Assembly: GCF_947502415.1 (NCBI RefSeq)
Contig: NZ_CANMZV010000018.1
Coordinates: 1-64,000, forward strand
Direction of reading: 5' to 3'
DNA from: an uncultured Photobacterium sp.
Lineage (GTDB): Bacteria; Pseudomonadota; Gammaproteobacteria; Enterobacterales; Vibrionaceae
Length of the DNA: 64,000 bases
The notes beneath the pieces were generated by a model, which saw only the letters and a list, made by a program, of their open reading frames with translations, made no database searches and was not told the origin of the DNA. Position numbers and translations under genes: made by a program. Positions within the stretch are counted from its first letter, which is position 1. Each line of letters starts with the position of its first letter. Shown here piece after piece: positions 9,722 through 18,635 of this stretch.

Positions 9722-12700
9722 TCAATGTGGATTAATGTTCTTATGATTTGGAGCATTCTCCTCCTCTTTTTTCGGTGCTCGTTTCCAAGAGGTTCCCGCT
9801 GTAAAACTCTCCCACGACCACTTAGCCCAGCGCAGAACAGAGTTTGCGAGCCATAGCGCCCAGAGCAGCATTACTGCACGGTAAACCCAAATTGGTAAGG
9901 AGAGTACAGAAACCACCGGAAGCATTCCCTCTGTACGGTCTTCGTACCACTGGAGCCCCCAGCGACTACTACTACTGCCCTCCACCATCATATCCGGATA
10001 GCCAAGCAAACCTGTTTGTACCGCAATAAAAAGAACACTCGCCGCGGCCAACGTAGCTAAAATCAAGACAATTTGCCCTGTATTAAAAAATAGCGGGCGA
10101 GCCTTATCGATATCTAACCTCTCTCGCAGAGCAAACAGGAAGAACCAAGTCGCCACCACGGCAAGCCCTATAATGGACACTGGCACTAACCCAATGACCA
10201 ACAACGCCCATTGCCATGTTTTTAACGGACGGACCTTAAGCCATCCAAGGCCAGCACTGAGTGTCAACAACAGCAGAAATACCCCCCAGAACAGGATCAC
10301 AGGGCCAAGACGAGGCCCTGTAAGATATAACACCCAACGATCTCTGGGCACGGTGGCGCCAACATGAACATTAGCCACAGGCATGCCAATATCAATTACC
10401 GGTGTATTAAACCAGGTATCACCTCCCTCCGCCCGACGCCATTCCAGTATGATCTCCTGCTCTCCCGGTGTAAGCGGGAAGTTCATATCAGACTTTGATT
10501 CATCCAATGGGATCGCCCGACCATCAACTTGAATCTTCAAGGGAATACTGTTCTCGGGCAGAACTATCTTATGGCGTGCCCCCTGGGAGCTGATAATAGA
10601 AAGAGTCAGCTTATGAGTCTGCTGCTTATTTCCCGCCTTTACTTGATAGTTGACCTGACGTGCCGTATGCGTTGGCCCTGATACGCCTACCGGCCGACTG
10701 ATCGCCAACGCAACACTCTCACCAGACCAGGGCCGCCAAGTCGGTTCCCAGGTACGATTCTCCACCAGAACAGGAGCAATCCCGCTCGTCTGCTCCATAT
10801 GCCATATCGAGCCAGGGGATACACTCCAAATCTCCGCGTAATCGCCCTCACTGGCCTTGAGCACTAAGTCGGGCATTACTGCCACACGGGATACAAAGTT
10901 AACCGAAGAAACACCGGCCGGGATTCTTATCCACGCAATGCCATCCTTTACCTGCACGTTTTGCGATAGCACCTCCTCGCCAGGCAATAACGGATATTCA
11001 ATCAGCATGGACGCCTGATTATGCGAGTAACGCATCACAGATGTTTGCATGTTCCAGGTAAGGCCTAGGGATAGACGACGATTAACCATCGCAAAAGCCG
11101 GAATTTCAGTAGGCGCCAACGCCTGCTTGGCTGCATGCTGCTGTCGCGCAAACTGTAAATTACCGCCCAGCACTTGACCATTTTCATAGCCGCTCACCTG
11201 CCAGCCAGTGGCCTTTAAAGAGATATTATGAGCATAGTTTGAAAGGGATAATGTAATGCTTTTTTGCGCACTGACATCAGCAATAACCTGAACGTCCGTC
11301 TCACCTTTTTTGAGCGGCAGCCACAACTGATCCGCCTGTTGCCGCCACAGTTGCTCTGCCGATTTTCCATTCACAATTACGACATTCGGTTGCCATCCGT
11401 TAAAGGTGAGCGGTATCGGTACAGCAACCTGATCCTCGGCATGATAAACAAGATCCAGACGAAGCTGACGCTCAGTTATCCTTACTGCTACCCGATTGAT
11501 CGTAGCGCATTGCGGTGAGCAGGCTGGTGGTGTTTCTAAGTATTTTTGGTACTCCCCGAGCAACTCTTCGGGAGGGAAAGGGGAAGCCTCGGCAGAAGGC
11601 GAGACACCGGCGTTCACAAGCAAGCCTATAACCAATGCAGTCGCGGTCATCTTCCAGCCTCCAAGGTGAACCTTCCAATCGAAAACGCCCCCTAGCCTTA
11701 CAAACAATAAAACAACTAAGACGACATTGGTGATCGCCCAGGTCAAATTAACAAACGGACCTGCCACGACTAGTGAGAAAGTTTCATCCTGGCGAACCGG
11801 CCCACTCCATTTCAACTGAACAGGACGTCCACTCCAGGTAGGCAACCCCGCCCCTGTTTGGATCTTAGCATCCGGATCATGCTGAAATCGTTGCTTGCGC
11901 GGCTCATCACTGGACAAGCTATAAAGTGCTTGCTTGGACTTGTATATGTTTCTTTGATCTAATTCGGCTGGCATGCCTTCCTGATTCAGTTCTTCGATTA
12001 CGGCTTCGCTCATAACCTTTGGAGCCTTAGCAAGAGAGACATATGGCCTTACGCTTGCCGTCTCTTTGAGCTGCGGGTAGAGCCCAGAACGAACCTGATC
12101 CACGGCAAAAAATATAACCACCAGCCCCAACCCCATCAGGCTGATGCGCTGAAAAAATTCCAGGATTCGCTTCGCCCGGCCTTCCTTAAAGTACCTTAAA
12201 AGCCCTATTGCGAGTAATGGCAGCACCCACGTCCATATCGGCGCCAGAGGCGCATGAAAGGTCGCCAGTAAAGTGACAGCGGCAACAGTTCCCCACAGCC
12301 AGCTAAAAATGCGCCCAAAAGCAAGCGCTATTAATCCAGCGAGAAAGACATTGAGTAAATTCCACTTTGAAACCCAGGTTGCCGAAACAAAATCGGGGCC
12401 ACTAATGTGAATCGCCCGCCAGCCTGGAGGCAAATACAATTGCGCGGATACACTCTCAAAATTTGTATCCCATCCGGATACGGGCAACTGGCCATCACCC
12501 GCTGGAATACGGCTTTCACCAATAAAGTTAAGCGAAGACTGACGCACCTCGACACCACGCGCACCATTAGAAAGGCGCGTAATAAATTGTGGTTCATCAC
12601 TGATCAAAGCCCGGCCAAGTTCAAACGGACTTTCCAAGGAAAGCCGCCAGTCTCGGCGCATCTCGCCCTCAATAGTGTCTTTGACCGAGTATCCCTCATT

Positions 12701-13774
12701 CTCAAAGTCACGCCATAGTTCGCGGCTAAGAGTCAGACGATTGCTCACTGGGGTAGGATCACCACGCTGTAGCTCCTTGAGCGTTAACGTCTGCCCTGCT
12801 TTTGCCACAAATGCTGGAAACTTCCGCCATGATTCAGGAAGCTCGGTCTGTTGTGGATCAATCTGAGGCAGGCCTGACCATTCGATCTTCCTTAGGTCGG
12901 AATGCTGCTCGATAACCCAAAGCTCTTCAAGAGGCATTTTGTCACCAGCCAGCAAAGTAAGTTCGTTTACAGGACCCGAAGCTCGAGTGCGGATATTAAC
13001 AATCCAGGTTCCACGTTCGACCTGCAATCGCAGTGTACCATCTGGTTCTAACCGTGCAGGCCGATTGGAGCTTAGAAATAGCGGTTGATGATCTTGAAAA
13101 ACAATGGGGCCAAGTGCCACCTCTCTTGCATTACCACCGATATGGAGTTTAATTTGTGTCTCAACTTCAAAGGGAATGCTGTCGTTTAGTTTTCTAAACA
13201 CCGTGGCAGTTATAGTATCAGCCTCGCCCGTCTCCCTTTCGGCCAATTGACGAAAACGGAACCGACCCTGATGGTCAATCTCTATCCTCTCTACCTTTTG
13301 ACCATCAACGGTAACACGAAGCAACCCATAGCGATCTGGCAGCTGAATATCACTCAACGCCGGCGGCAGCTCAAATGTCCCTCGCAGAACATGGTTACCG
13401 GGTTCCAAATACACAACTGGCTTATTGCGAACCTGTACCACAGGTACAGGATTCCCACCTGCAGTGACATCTGAAGGCCAAACCCGACCACCGAGAATAG
13501 AGACAGCCGTTTCCATCTTATAGACAGTAACAGGCAGCTCAAATGTACCCTGCTGACCCGTAATAGTAATCGCTAAGTCACCGGTAAAATAACACTCACG
13601 CTTACCTTCCTGAGCCACCGGCGGCACACAATCGACGTTGGAATTACGAAGCACCCAATCACGCCACTCATTGAGTTGCTGAGGAGCCGGATCGACCTGC
13701 GCATAAGTAGAAAACGTAATAAAGACCAACAATACCGTGGTCATGAATCTATTTATGTTTATCATTCTTTTCAT
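9722..13774 (-). CDS. Very large membrane protein of unknown function
   Basis: 1350 residues. A signal peptide (to FSTYAQ) is followed by a beta-rich extracytoplasmic region (about 30-470), a hydrophobic cluster of several membrane helices (about 475-565), a second extracytoplasmic stretch, further helices near 680-735, a second beta-rich region (about 760-1150), and four or so C-terminal helices starting near VLYLTGPRLGPVILFWGVFL. The tail is short, charged and cytoplasmic. I do not recognise a catalytic motif or a characterised family. The repeated architecture (soluble beta lobe then membrane block, twice) suggests an envelope scaffold or sensor. It is flanked by a 115-bp gap to the decarboxylase on the same strand, so they could be co-transcribed. 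Confidence 0.75.
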   Translation of the reverse strand: MKRMININRFMTTVLLVFITFSTYAQVDPAPQQLNEWRDWVLRNSNVDCVPPVAQEGKRECYFTGDLAITITGQQGTFELPVTVYKMETAVSILGGRVWPSDVTAGGNPVPVVQVRNKPVVYLEPGNHVLRGTFELPPALSDIQLPDRYGLLRVTVDGQKVERIEIDHQGRFRFRQLAERETGEADTITATVFRKLNDSIPFEVETQIKLHIGGNAREVALGPIVFQDHQPLFLSSNRPARLEPDGTLRLQVERGTWIVNIRTRASGPVNELTLLAGDKMPLEELWVIEQHSDLRKIEWSGLPQIDPQQTELPESWRKFPAFVAKAGQTLTLKELQRGDPTPVSNRLTLSRELWRDFENEGYSVKDTIEGEMRRDWRLSLESPFELGRALISDEPQFITRLSNGARGVEVRQSSLNFIGESRIPAGDGQLPVSGWDTNFESVSAQLYLPPGWRAIHISGPDFVSATWVSKWNLLNVFLAGLIALAFGRIFSWLWGTVAAVTLLATFHAPLAPIWTWVLPLLAIGLLRYFKEGRAKRILEFFQRISLMGLGLVVIFFAVDQVRSGLYPQLKETASVRPYVSLAKAPKVMSEAVIEELNQEGMPAELDQRNIYKSKQALYSLSSDEPRKQRFQHDPDAKIQTGAGLPTWSGRPVQLKWSGPVRQDETFSLVVAGPFVNLTWAITNVVLVVLLFVRLGGVFDWKVHLGGWKMTATALVIGLLVNAGVSPSAEASPFPPEELLGEYQKYLETPPACSPQCATINRVAVRITERQLRLDLVYHAEDQVAVPIPLTFNGWQPNVVIVNGKSAEQLWRQQADQLWLPLKKGETDVQVIADVSAQKSITLSLSNYAHNISLKATGWQVSGYENGQVLGGNLQFARQQHAAKQALAPTEIPAFAMVNRRLSLGLTWNMQTSVMRYSHNQASMLIEYPLLPGEEVLSQNVQVKDGIAWIRIPAGVSSVNFVSRVAVMPDLVLKASEGDYAEIWSVSPGSIWHMEQTSGIAPVLVENRTWEPTWRPWSGESVALAISRPVGVSGPTHTARQVNYQVKAGNKQQTHKLTLSIISSQGARHKIVLPENSIPLKIQVDGRAIPLDESKSDMNFPLTPGEQEIILEWRRAEGGDTWFNTPVIDIGMPVANVHVGATVPRDRWVLYLTGPRLGPVILFWGVFLLLLTLSAGLGWLKVRPLKTWQWALLVIGLVPVSIIGLAVVATWFFLFALRERLDIDKARPLFFNTGQIVLILATLAAASVLFIAVQTGLLGYPDMMVEGSSSSRWGLQWYEDRTEGMLPVVSVLSLPIWVYRAVMLLWALWLANSVLRWAKWSWESFTAGTSWKRAPKKEEENAPNHKNINPH

Positions 13775-14136
13775 ACCAAATTATTAGTATTTCCAGCAGT
13801 GCCAATTTCGTATTTTCTTGTAATTACCGAGCTACTAATTTGAATAAGGCCTTCGATGTAAGCTTGAATATTCACAGAACGCCCGAGGACTTTCACGTTC
13901 CTAAAGAGTGCTAAAAGCATAGTAAAAACAGTGGTTTTTACTATTTTAATTTTCTATTTTACGGTGTATTTCGCAGATTCACAGGCAAGATCGTTACAAT
14001 ATCCAGTCCGTTTAATTCATCAAGCAGCCAAGGTAACTCCCTTCAAAATAGTTAAAACTGCTTGATGAATTAGTTAAGGATTAATTGAAAGTTCGGGCTC
14101 AGTTACGTTCAAGAACCAGAAGCTATTTCCTATATC
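13775..14136. other. Intergenic with a long inverted repeat
   Basis: 362 bp between two genes read on the same strand. Apart from the inverted repeat at 14013-14072 I see no gene, RNA or operator. The stretch is AT-rich. Confidence 0.4.
14013..14072. repeat. 15-bp perfect inverted repeat
   Basis: Arms TAATTCATCAAGCAG (14013-14027) and CTGCTTGATGAATTA (14058-14072) are exact complements separated by 30 bp. It lies 64 bp beyond the stop of the spondin-domain lipoprotein gene's side boundary at 14137, that is downstream of that minus-strand gene, and could act as a processing or termination structure. No T run follows on either strand. Confidence 0.7.
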
Positions 14137-14829
14137 TCAATTGATTTTTTTCAATTTAAAAGTGCCAATAGACAATGATGTTAAAAAGTGAAATCCACTT
14201 TCAAAGTCAGCATCAGCTCTTGCTGTTGTTAGCTTAGTGATCGGACTTCGAGGGTTTGTCGCTAAATTAGCTGAAGTAAAAGTAACCCCGCTGTCACTCC
14301 CTGCATCATAAGATGTAAGTTGAATCTCTATTTCTTCAACCCATTGACCATCAACAAATAAAGGTATGTTACTTACCCCAGTAAACCAGTCTGGGCTCGG
14401 AGCAATCATGGTAACAACTGAAACTAAAGGGTGATCTTGCGAGATATCAAATATGACAGATACCGATGTCAAACCTGCAGGTATCCCTTGCCCATCAATG
14501 GTTGAACCTGAATTCCCTTGGTTCTGCATATCTTCAATGTCTGATTTTAATAATCCTTTTGATCCGGTCTCAGCCATACTAACTATTCCATTCGAAGCTA
14601 AAGCTCCCACTTCAAATATTTTGACTGTACTGTTATGAGTTAACCCAATTAAGCCGGAAAAGTGCCTATTACTCGGAAAGTTCGTACTAAAATTAGTGAC
14701 TGACCAATTTGTCTTAAATTCCAACTCGTATGAAACTGTTGATTCAGTTGAACCTGATGAGCTGCCACCACCACAAGCACTCAACGATATAACAACTAAA
14801 TTTAAAGCAAGAAATTCAAATACTTTCAT
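14137..14829 (-). CDS. Spondin-domain lipoprotein
   Basis: 230 residues. Lipobox LSAC at about 16-19 after a hydrophobic signal, followed by a Gly/Ser-rich linker (GGGSSSGSTEST), so an acylated, surface or periplasmic lipoprotein. The body matches the spondin N-domain pattern: LIGLTHNSTVKIFEVGALAS, then MIAPSPDWFTGV near 140 and DGQWVEEIEIQL followed by YDAGSDSGVTF. Bacterial spondin_N proteins are secreted adhesion-like modules of unknown ligand. Ribosome site AAGGTGAAG upstream. It lies immediately outside the proposed island boundary at 15000. Confidence 0.85.
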   Translation of the reverse strand: MKVFEFLALNLVVISLSACGGGSSSGSTESTVSYELEFKTNWSVTNFSTNFPSNRHFSGLIGLTHNSTVKIFEVGALASNGIVSMAETGSKGLLKSDIEDMQNQGNSGSTIDGQGIPAGLTSVSVIFDISQDHPLVSVVTMIAPSPDWFTGVSNIPLFVDGQWVEEIEIQLTSYDAGSDSGVTFTSANLATNPRSPITKLTTARADADFESGFHFLTSLSIGTFKLKKIN

Positions 14830-14999
14830 TTGACTTCACCTTTAATTCAACACACCACTAAAAAGACCCGAAAAGGTTCATTTAATTTCACTTTTATATC
14901 CGGCATAACGTTACTGGCTAACTAACCATATGAATAAGTTTGAATTCTTCTTATGTAACAGTTAACGGATGAAATAGTGATGAGGAATTTTGGGATAGC

Positions 15000-15016
15000 T
15001 CTTTGTTATCATGATG
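15000..15016 (+). repeat. 17-bp direct repeat, left copy (candidate attL)
   Basis: TCTTTGTTATCATGATG occurs here and, identically, at 30799-30815. The two copies bracket the IS-rich region. No integrase gene remains between them. Confidence 0.55.
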
Positions 15017-15040
15017 CCGGTGCTAAGAGAACACGACATG

Positions 15041-15065
15041 GATGCACTGCCTTGCACAGTGCATC
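15041..15065 (-). terminator. Hairpin downstream of the patatin gene
   Basis: Perfect 9-bp stem GATGCACTG/CAGTGCATC with a 7-nt loop, 21 bp beyond the stop codon at 15086. It lacks a clean T run, so termination strength is uncertain. Confidence 0.5.
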
Positions 15066-15085
15066 AATAGTAAAACTGACTATTC

Positions 15086-16105
15086 TCAAACAATAGGATT
15101 ACCCGACATCGCATCGATCCGATCCATTGATGGCCCTTGGTAACCACCTAAAAGAAGAGCTACAGTTTGCTCACCGTACTTATCGAACCAAAAATCACCC
15201 AGCTCTTTTAAGCGCTTAATATTTTTGGGGCTAATATCATCCATTGCGTCATCTGGTGCATTTGGCAAACCTGGCTGCGGTTTTAACTCCGCATTTACTC
15301 GAATATAATTACCAGGACGAGTTATACTCATAGCCTGATAAGAAACTACCCGCTCATCTGTAAGAACATCTAAAATGCTCCCCTTTGTAAACCACTGCAG
15401 CGCTCCCCATTTACGTGATTCGGGACCATTTATTTTTCGAGTTCGATATCCTGTACCTAGTGATAGGACACGCATTTGCTCCATTGACAAATCATTCCAA
15501 GTCCTCATTGCCTCAGCTATTGCACACATAGTAGGATTATTAGCTGTTACACCACCATCGACTAACCAAAACTCTTCATTCTTACCACCAATATCCATAT
15601 TCTTTGTGGGGAAGTAAGTAGGAGCAGCACTAGACGCATCTGCAACTTCGGAACATTTCAATTTACGGTGAAGAGGCTCTGTTGATTTGATAACTACAGG
15701 TTTACGTTTCTCAATTCCATAAGTAACTACAAGGACATGTTTATTATCTGGCACATCGCCGACTCTTGCATCTTTCAGGTTGGACTTAATAACCTTCGTT
15801 TTGCCACTCGCTTCGTATTTCGGGGCATTAATCCCATCCACCTCAAACAAACCTAGATTCTCTGAAAATATCTGCTTGGCATTCTTATAACTATAAAGCT
15901 TACTGATATCGCTCACAGATAAATCGGTGGTAGCTAAAGCTAAAGCAATTAAACCACCTGTGCTCGTGCCAGCATAGAAATCCACACAATTACGAATTGA
16001 TGTATTGTGATCTTTATTTAACACATTTTCTATGTGATTCAAGAATTGCGCACTTGCAGCTCCGCGAATGCCACCACCATCAATTGACAGAACAAACTTT
16101 GACAT
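15086..16105 (-). CDS. Patatin-like phospholipase
   Basis: 339 residues from the ATG at 16105, which has GGAGTGAAAAT ahead of it; an upstream ATG 33 nt earlier has no ribosome site. Motifs: oxyanion hole DGGGIRG at about 7-13, nucleophile elbow GTSTGG at about 48-53 (Ser), and the catalytic Asp in VDGGVTANNP near 190. No signal peptide, so it hydrolyses acyl chains of phospholipids in the cytoplasm or at the inner membrane. The size and layout resemble stand-alone patatins and the CapV effectors of CBASS defence, but no cGAS-like cyclase or other partner is present nearby. It is the first gene inside the proposed island. Confidence 0.9.
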   Translation of the reverse strand: MSKFVLSIDGGGIRGAASAQFLNHIENVLNKDHNTSIRNCVDFYAGTSTGGLIALALATTDLSVSDISKLYSYKNAKQIFSENLGLFEVDGINAPKYEASGKTKVIKSNLKDARVGDVPDNKHVLVVTYGIEKRKPVVIKSTEPLHRKLKCSEVADASSAAPTYFPTKNMDIGGKNEEFWLVDGGVTANNPTMCAIAEAMRTWNDLSMEQMRVLSLGTGYRTRKINGPESRKWGALQWFTKGSILDVLTDERVVSYQAMSITRPGNYIRVNAELKPQPGLPNAPDDAMDDISPKNIKRLKELGDFWFDKYGEQTVALLLGGYQGPSMDRIDAMSGNPIV

Positions 16106-16391
16106 ATTTTCACTCCGTTGATTTATTAGATCCTTCAAAAAATATTTTCTCAGTTAGAAATGAACTCATTTCATTAGAAATAAAGGATAGTCAAGATGAT
16201 ATGCAACAGAGGGAACCTGATCACAGAACAGTAATGACGAATGGCTTTACTCCAGTAACCCGGCCAAATGTTTGAGTCCGGTGCAACCACAATTATTGAA
16301 GCAGATGGTGACACCGCGTAGTTTCAAGCGGATAAGGAGCAGAAAGGTGTACAATTACACTAACTACCCTACTGTCGATATCTCATATAGC

Positions 16392-16657
16392 ATGAAATCA
16401 GACACCAATGCGACACCGTCACAATTAAAATCTGATGAAGAACCAAAGCATTGGTTTTGGCCTTTACCTTAGCTAAACGATCAATCATCTGAACACTTAT
16501 CAGTCATCTGGAAGAACTGGATATGTTCCAGATCACCAGTAAAGCCACCCTTTACAAATGGCGCCAAACCCGCGGCCTCCCCAACCCGGTTACACTAATG
16601 CCACTAAGGTGGTTACGTTCCGCAGTTGAATACTGGAAAGATAGTGTTGGTGGGAGG
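16392..16657 (+). pseudogene. Decayed AlpA-family regulator, copy 1
   Basis: Remnant of a short helix-turn-helix regulator of the AlpA/prophage CP4-57 type. The core reads ITSKATLYKWRQTRGLPNP then VTLMPLRWLRSAVEYW. The N-terminal part (MKSDTNATPSQLKSDEEPK) is in another frame and meets a TAG, so at least one frameshift and one stop separate the halves. A second decayed copy of the same gene lies at 25279-25561, and alignment of the two shows the original reading frame. AlpA-type proteins activate excision of integrated elements, fitting an island remnant. Both are followed by a similar GC hairpin. Confidence 0.7.
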
Positions 16658-16970
16658 GAAGCGGTCATAGGGACGCTTTTTGGTAAACTCAGCTTGTGTG
16701 ATCGACGCAACCCAACCATGAACTGGAAATGCCAAGCGTTGAGAATCACTCCTTAAATGGGTCATGACACCAAAGCGTTGAAATAGTATCTTACAAGAAA
16801 AGTACCAATGACTTTGTCATGAATTTCTTCTGATTTTGAAAAGCAAATTGTTTTACGCATTAATCGTTTGAGACGTGTTCTTAGTGTGAGATTTTGTCGC
16901 TCTATCCATTGCGTATAAGACTTTCCTGTAATGTGTTTAGACTCTGGCAAGTAAGACTCATAAGGCGAAA

Positions 16971-17590
16971 AGTTAAATGACCTCCGGCAAAGCCGGAGGC
17001 TTATTAGATGACGCACTCAAAGGGCTAAAGTAAGCGCCCAAGGCGCATCAAACTCCAAACTTCAACTGATCACGGTGGCAGTCCTGCTCTTCTTGATTTC
17101 GGATGTACGCTCGTACCATTTTCTCATCAAGACCAACGGTTGAGACAAAATAGCCTCTCGCCCAAAACGCTTCACCCGTGAAATTCCTCTGTTTCCCTTT
17201 GAAATTTCTAGCTATCGAAATAGCACTTTTCCCTTTCATGTAGCCAACTACATGTGACGCTGACAACTTGGGTGGGATACTGAGGCACATATGTACATAA
17301 TCTTTCATCAAATGCCCCTCTTCGATAACTACCCCTTCCCGTCGTGCTAACTAATGGAAAACATCACCAAGGTGCTTTCTAACCGCACCAAATACCACTT
17401 TCTGTCTTTTCTTGGGAATAAAGACAATATGGTATTTACAATCCCATCGCGTATGAGACAAACTTTTATAATCTCGCATAGGTTATTCCTTCTTACTCTT
17501 GGTCGAGTTCAGAAAGTACCTTTACCGCGGTAAAGGTAAAACCTATGCGAGTCTCCCCGGCATAGCCGGGGGTTTACCCATGATTAATTA
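16971..17590 (-). mobile_element. IS200-like element, copy 1
   Basis: 620 bp block almost identical to copies 2 and 3, from AGTTAAATGACC to CCATGATTAATTA. One end has hairpin CCTCCGGC/GCCGGAGG and the other CCCCGGC/GCCGGGG, the subterminal hairpins expected of IS200/IS605 elements. A perfect 20-bp palindrome ACCTTTACCGCGGTAAAGGT lies upstream of tnpA. All copies follow AGTT, the apparent target tetranucleotide. Inserted in IS1 insB. Confidence 0.85.
17048..17479 (-). pseudogene. tnpA: IS200-like TnpA with in-frame TAG, copy 1
   Basis: Reading from ATG 17479 gives a 143-residue Y1 (HUH) transposase of IS200 type: MRDYKSLSHTRWDCKYHIVF at the start, then HVVGYMKGKSAISIARNF and WARGYFVSTVGLDEKM. 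Codon 43 (17351-17353) is TAG in DVFH*LARREG, where the divergent copy 4 has Glu. A fragment starting at an internal ATG (17311) could still be made but lacks the HUH motif region. The same TAG occurs in copies 2 and 3. Confidence 0.85.
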
Positions 17591-18099
17591 TCATTACAGA
17601 AAAAACGAATTTTGAAGGGTTTCAGTAATACCAATAGTTTTAACAATGAAGCTGATGTGCGCCGACCAAATACATACGCGACAACTCGTTTGAATCTTGG
17701 CTCCCATGCATACCATAACCAACGTTGATTACTCTTTTTCCCCACGAATGACCATTGCTTATCTACTTCACAGATAAGCTGAATGTGTCTGGAATAAAAG
17801 GGAATATTTGTCACTTACTTTGGTTTGAGTTTTTTAAAGTGCGAAGTACGGTATTAAGTCCAATGTTTAGTACTCTACTGATATCCCTTACACCTGAACC
17901 GTTCATCTCCATCGTTACAACCTGTTCTTTGATGCCTTCTTTATGGGCTGTGTAGATGTAGTCGAGTTGGAAGGGTTGGAAGGTTTTCTTACAGAAGCGG
18001 CATTGAACGTCAGTTTTAACCATAGAGAAAGGACCTAAATTTACATTATAGATCCATCATCCACGCTTTGACGTCATTACCGAAGTTTTCCACTCAATG

Positions 18100-18597
18100 T
18101 AAAAAAGCCTGTCGCGTCTTCGTGGCGGATGGATGAGACCTACATTAACGTCAAAGGATAATGAAAGTATTACTACCGGGCCGTTGATAAATATGGCAAT
18201 GTCATTGATTTTTTTACTCTGTGATAACCGTGACGAGAAAGCAGCTCGCGCCTTTTTCAATAAGGCGATAGGTCATAACGGATTACCTGAAAAGGTGGTG
18301 ATAGATAAGAGTGGTGCGAACGCGTTAGCGCTACACAATATCAACGTCAATCTCTGGTTGATGGGGAAAATGCTCAACCTGGTTGAAGTGCTTCAAGTTA
18401 AATATTTGAACAACATAGTCGAGCAAAGCCACCGGAAAGTGAAAGGCAAGATGCATCAGTGCCTGGAATGGAAATCAGAGGAAGGAGCAAGGGCCACACT
18501 CGCTGGCGTGGAGCTGTGGTCGATGTTCAAAAGTGAACAGCTCGACAACCCTGATGGTTTTTCTGCTTGGGATGAATTCTACGCGCTTGCAGCCTAA
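18100..18597 (+). pseudogene. IS6-family (IS26-like) transposase remnant
   Basis: The catalytic core of an IS6-type DDE transposase in two frames: WRMDETYINVKG, then after two stops YYYRAVDKYGNVIDFF, then in the other frame CDNRDEKAARAFFNKA, KVVIDKSGANALAL and NNIVEQSHRKVKGKM. At least two frameshifts and loss of the N-terminal half (where it abuts the IS1 remnant) make it inactive. It ends directly before the IS66-family element. Confidence 0.85.
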
Positions 18598-18635
18598 CTG
18601 TATCGTATGCGCCCCATAAAACCACGGGGCGGTTA

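Larger units (their letters stand above)
16762..17814 (-). pseudogene. insB: IS1-family insB, interrupted by IS200-like element
   Basis: The N-terminal part (17591-17814) reads CEVDKQWSFVGKKSNQRWLW and then VVAYVFGRRTSASLLKLL, matching IS1 InsB. The C-terminal part (16762-16974) contains YESYLPESKHITGKSYTQW, ERQNLTLRTRLKRL and SKSEEIHDKVIGTFL. Joining the two flanks of the IS200-like element restores a continuous frame (FFCNDFSPYESYL), so the insertion was clean and the parent insB was intact when hit. Confidence 0.8.
16760..18030 (-). mobile_element. IS1-family remnant, split by an IS200-like insertion
   Basis: Right end at 16760 reads GGTCATGACACCAAAGCG, similar to the IS1 right repeat (GGTAATGACTCCAACTTA). 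InsB sequence runs 16762-16974, is interrupted by IS200-like copy 1 (16971-17590), and resumes 17591-17814, with InsA at 17811-18023. The InsA end is truncated against an IS6-family remnant, so the left end is missing. Confidence 0.75.

Noticed and set aside
15086..16105. CBASS or other complete defence system around the patatin
   Set aside because: No nucleotidyltransferase, NLR, TIR or other partner gene in the neighbourhood.
16255..16290. T-arm-like string (GTTTGAGTCCGGTGCAACCA)
   Set aside because: Resembles a tRNA 3' end but the required stem does not form and no acceptor or anticodon arm is present upstream.
18057..18260. Minus-strand frame over the IS6-family remnant
   Set aside because: It is the antisense shadow of the transposase remnant.
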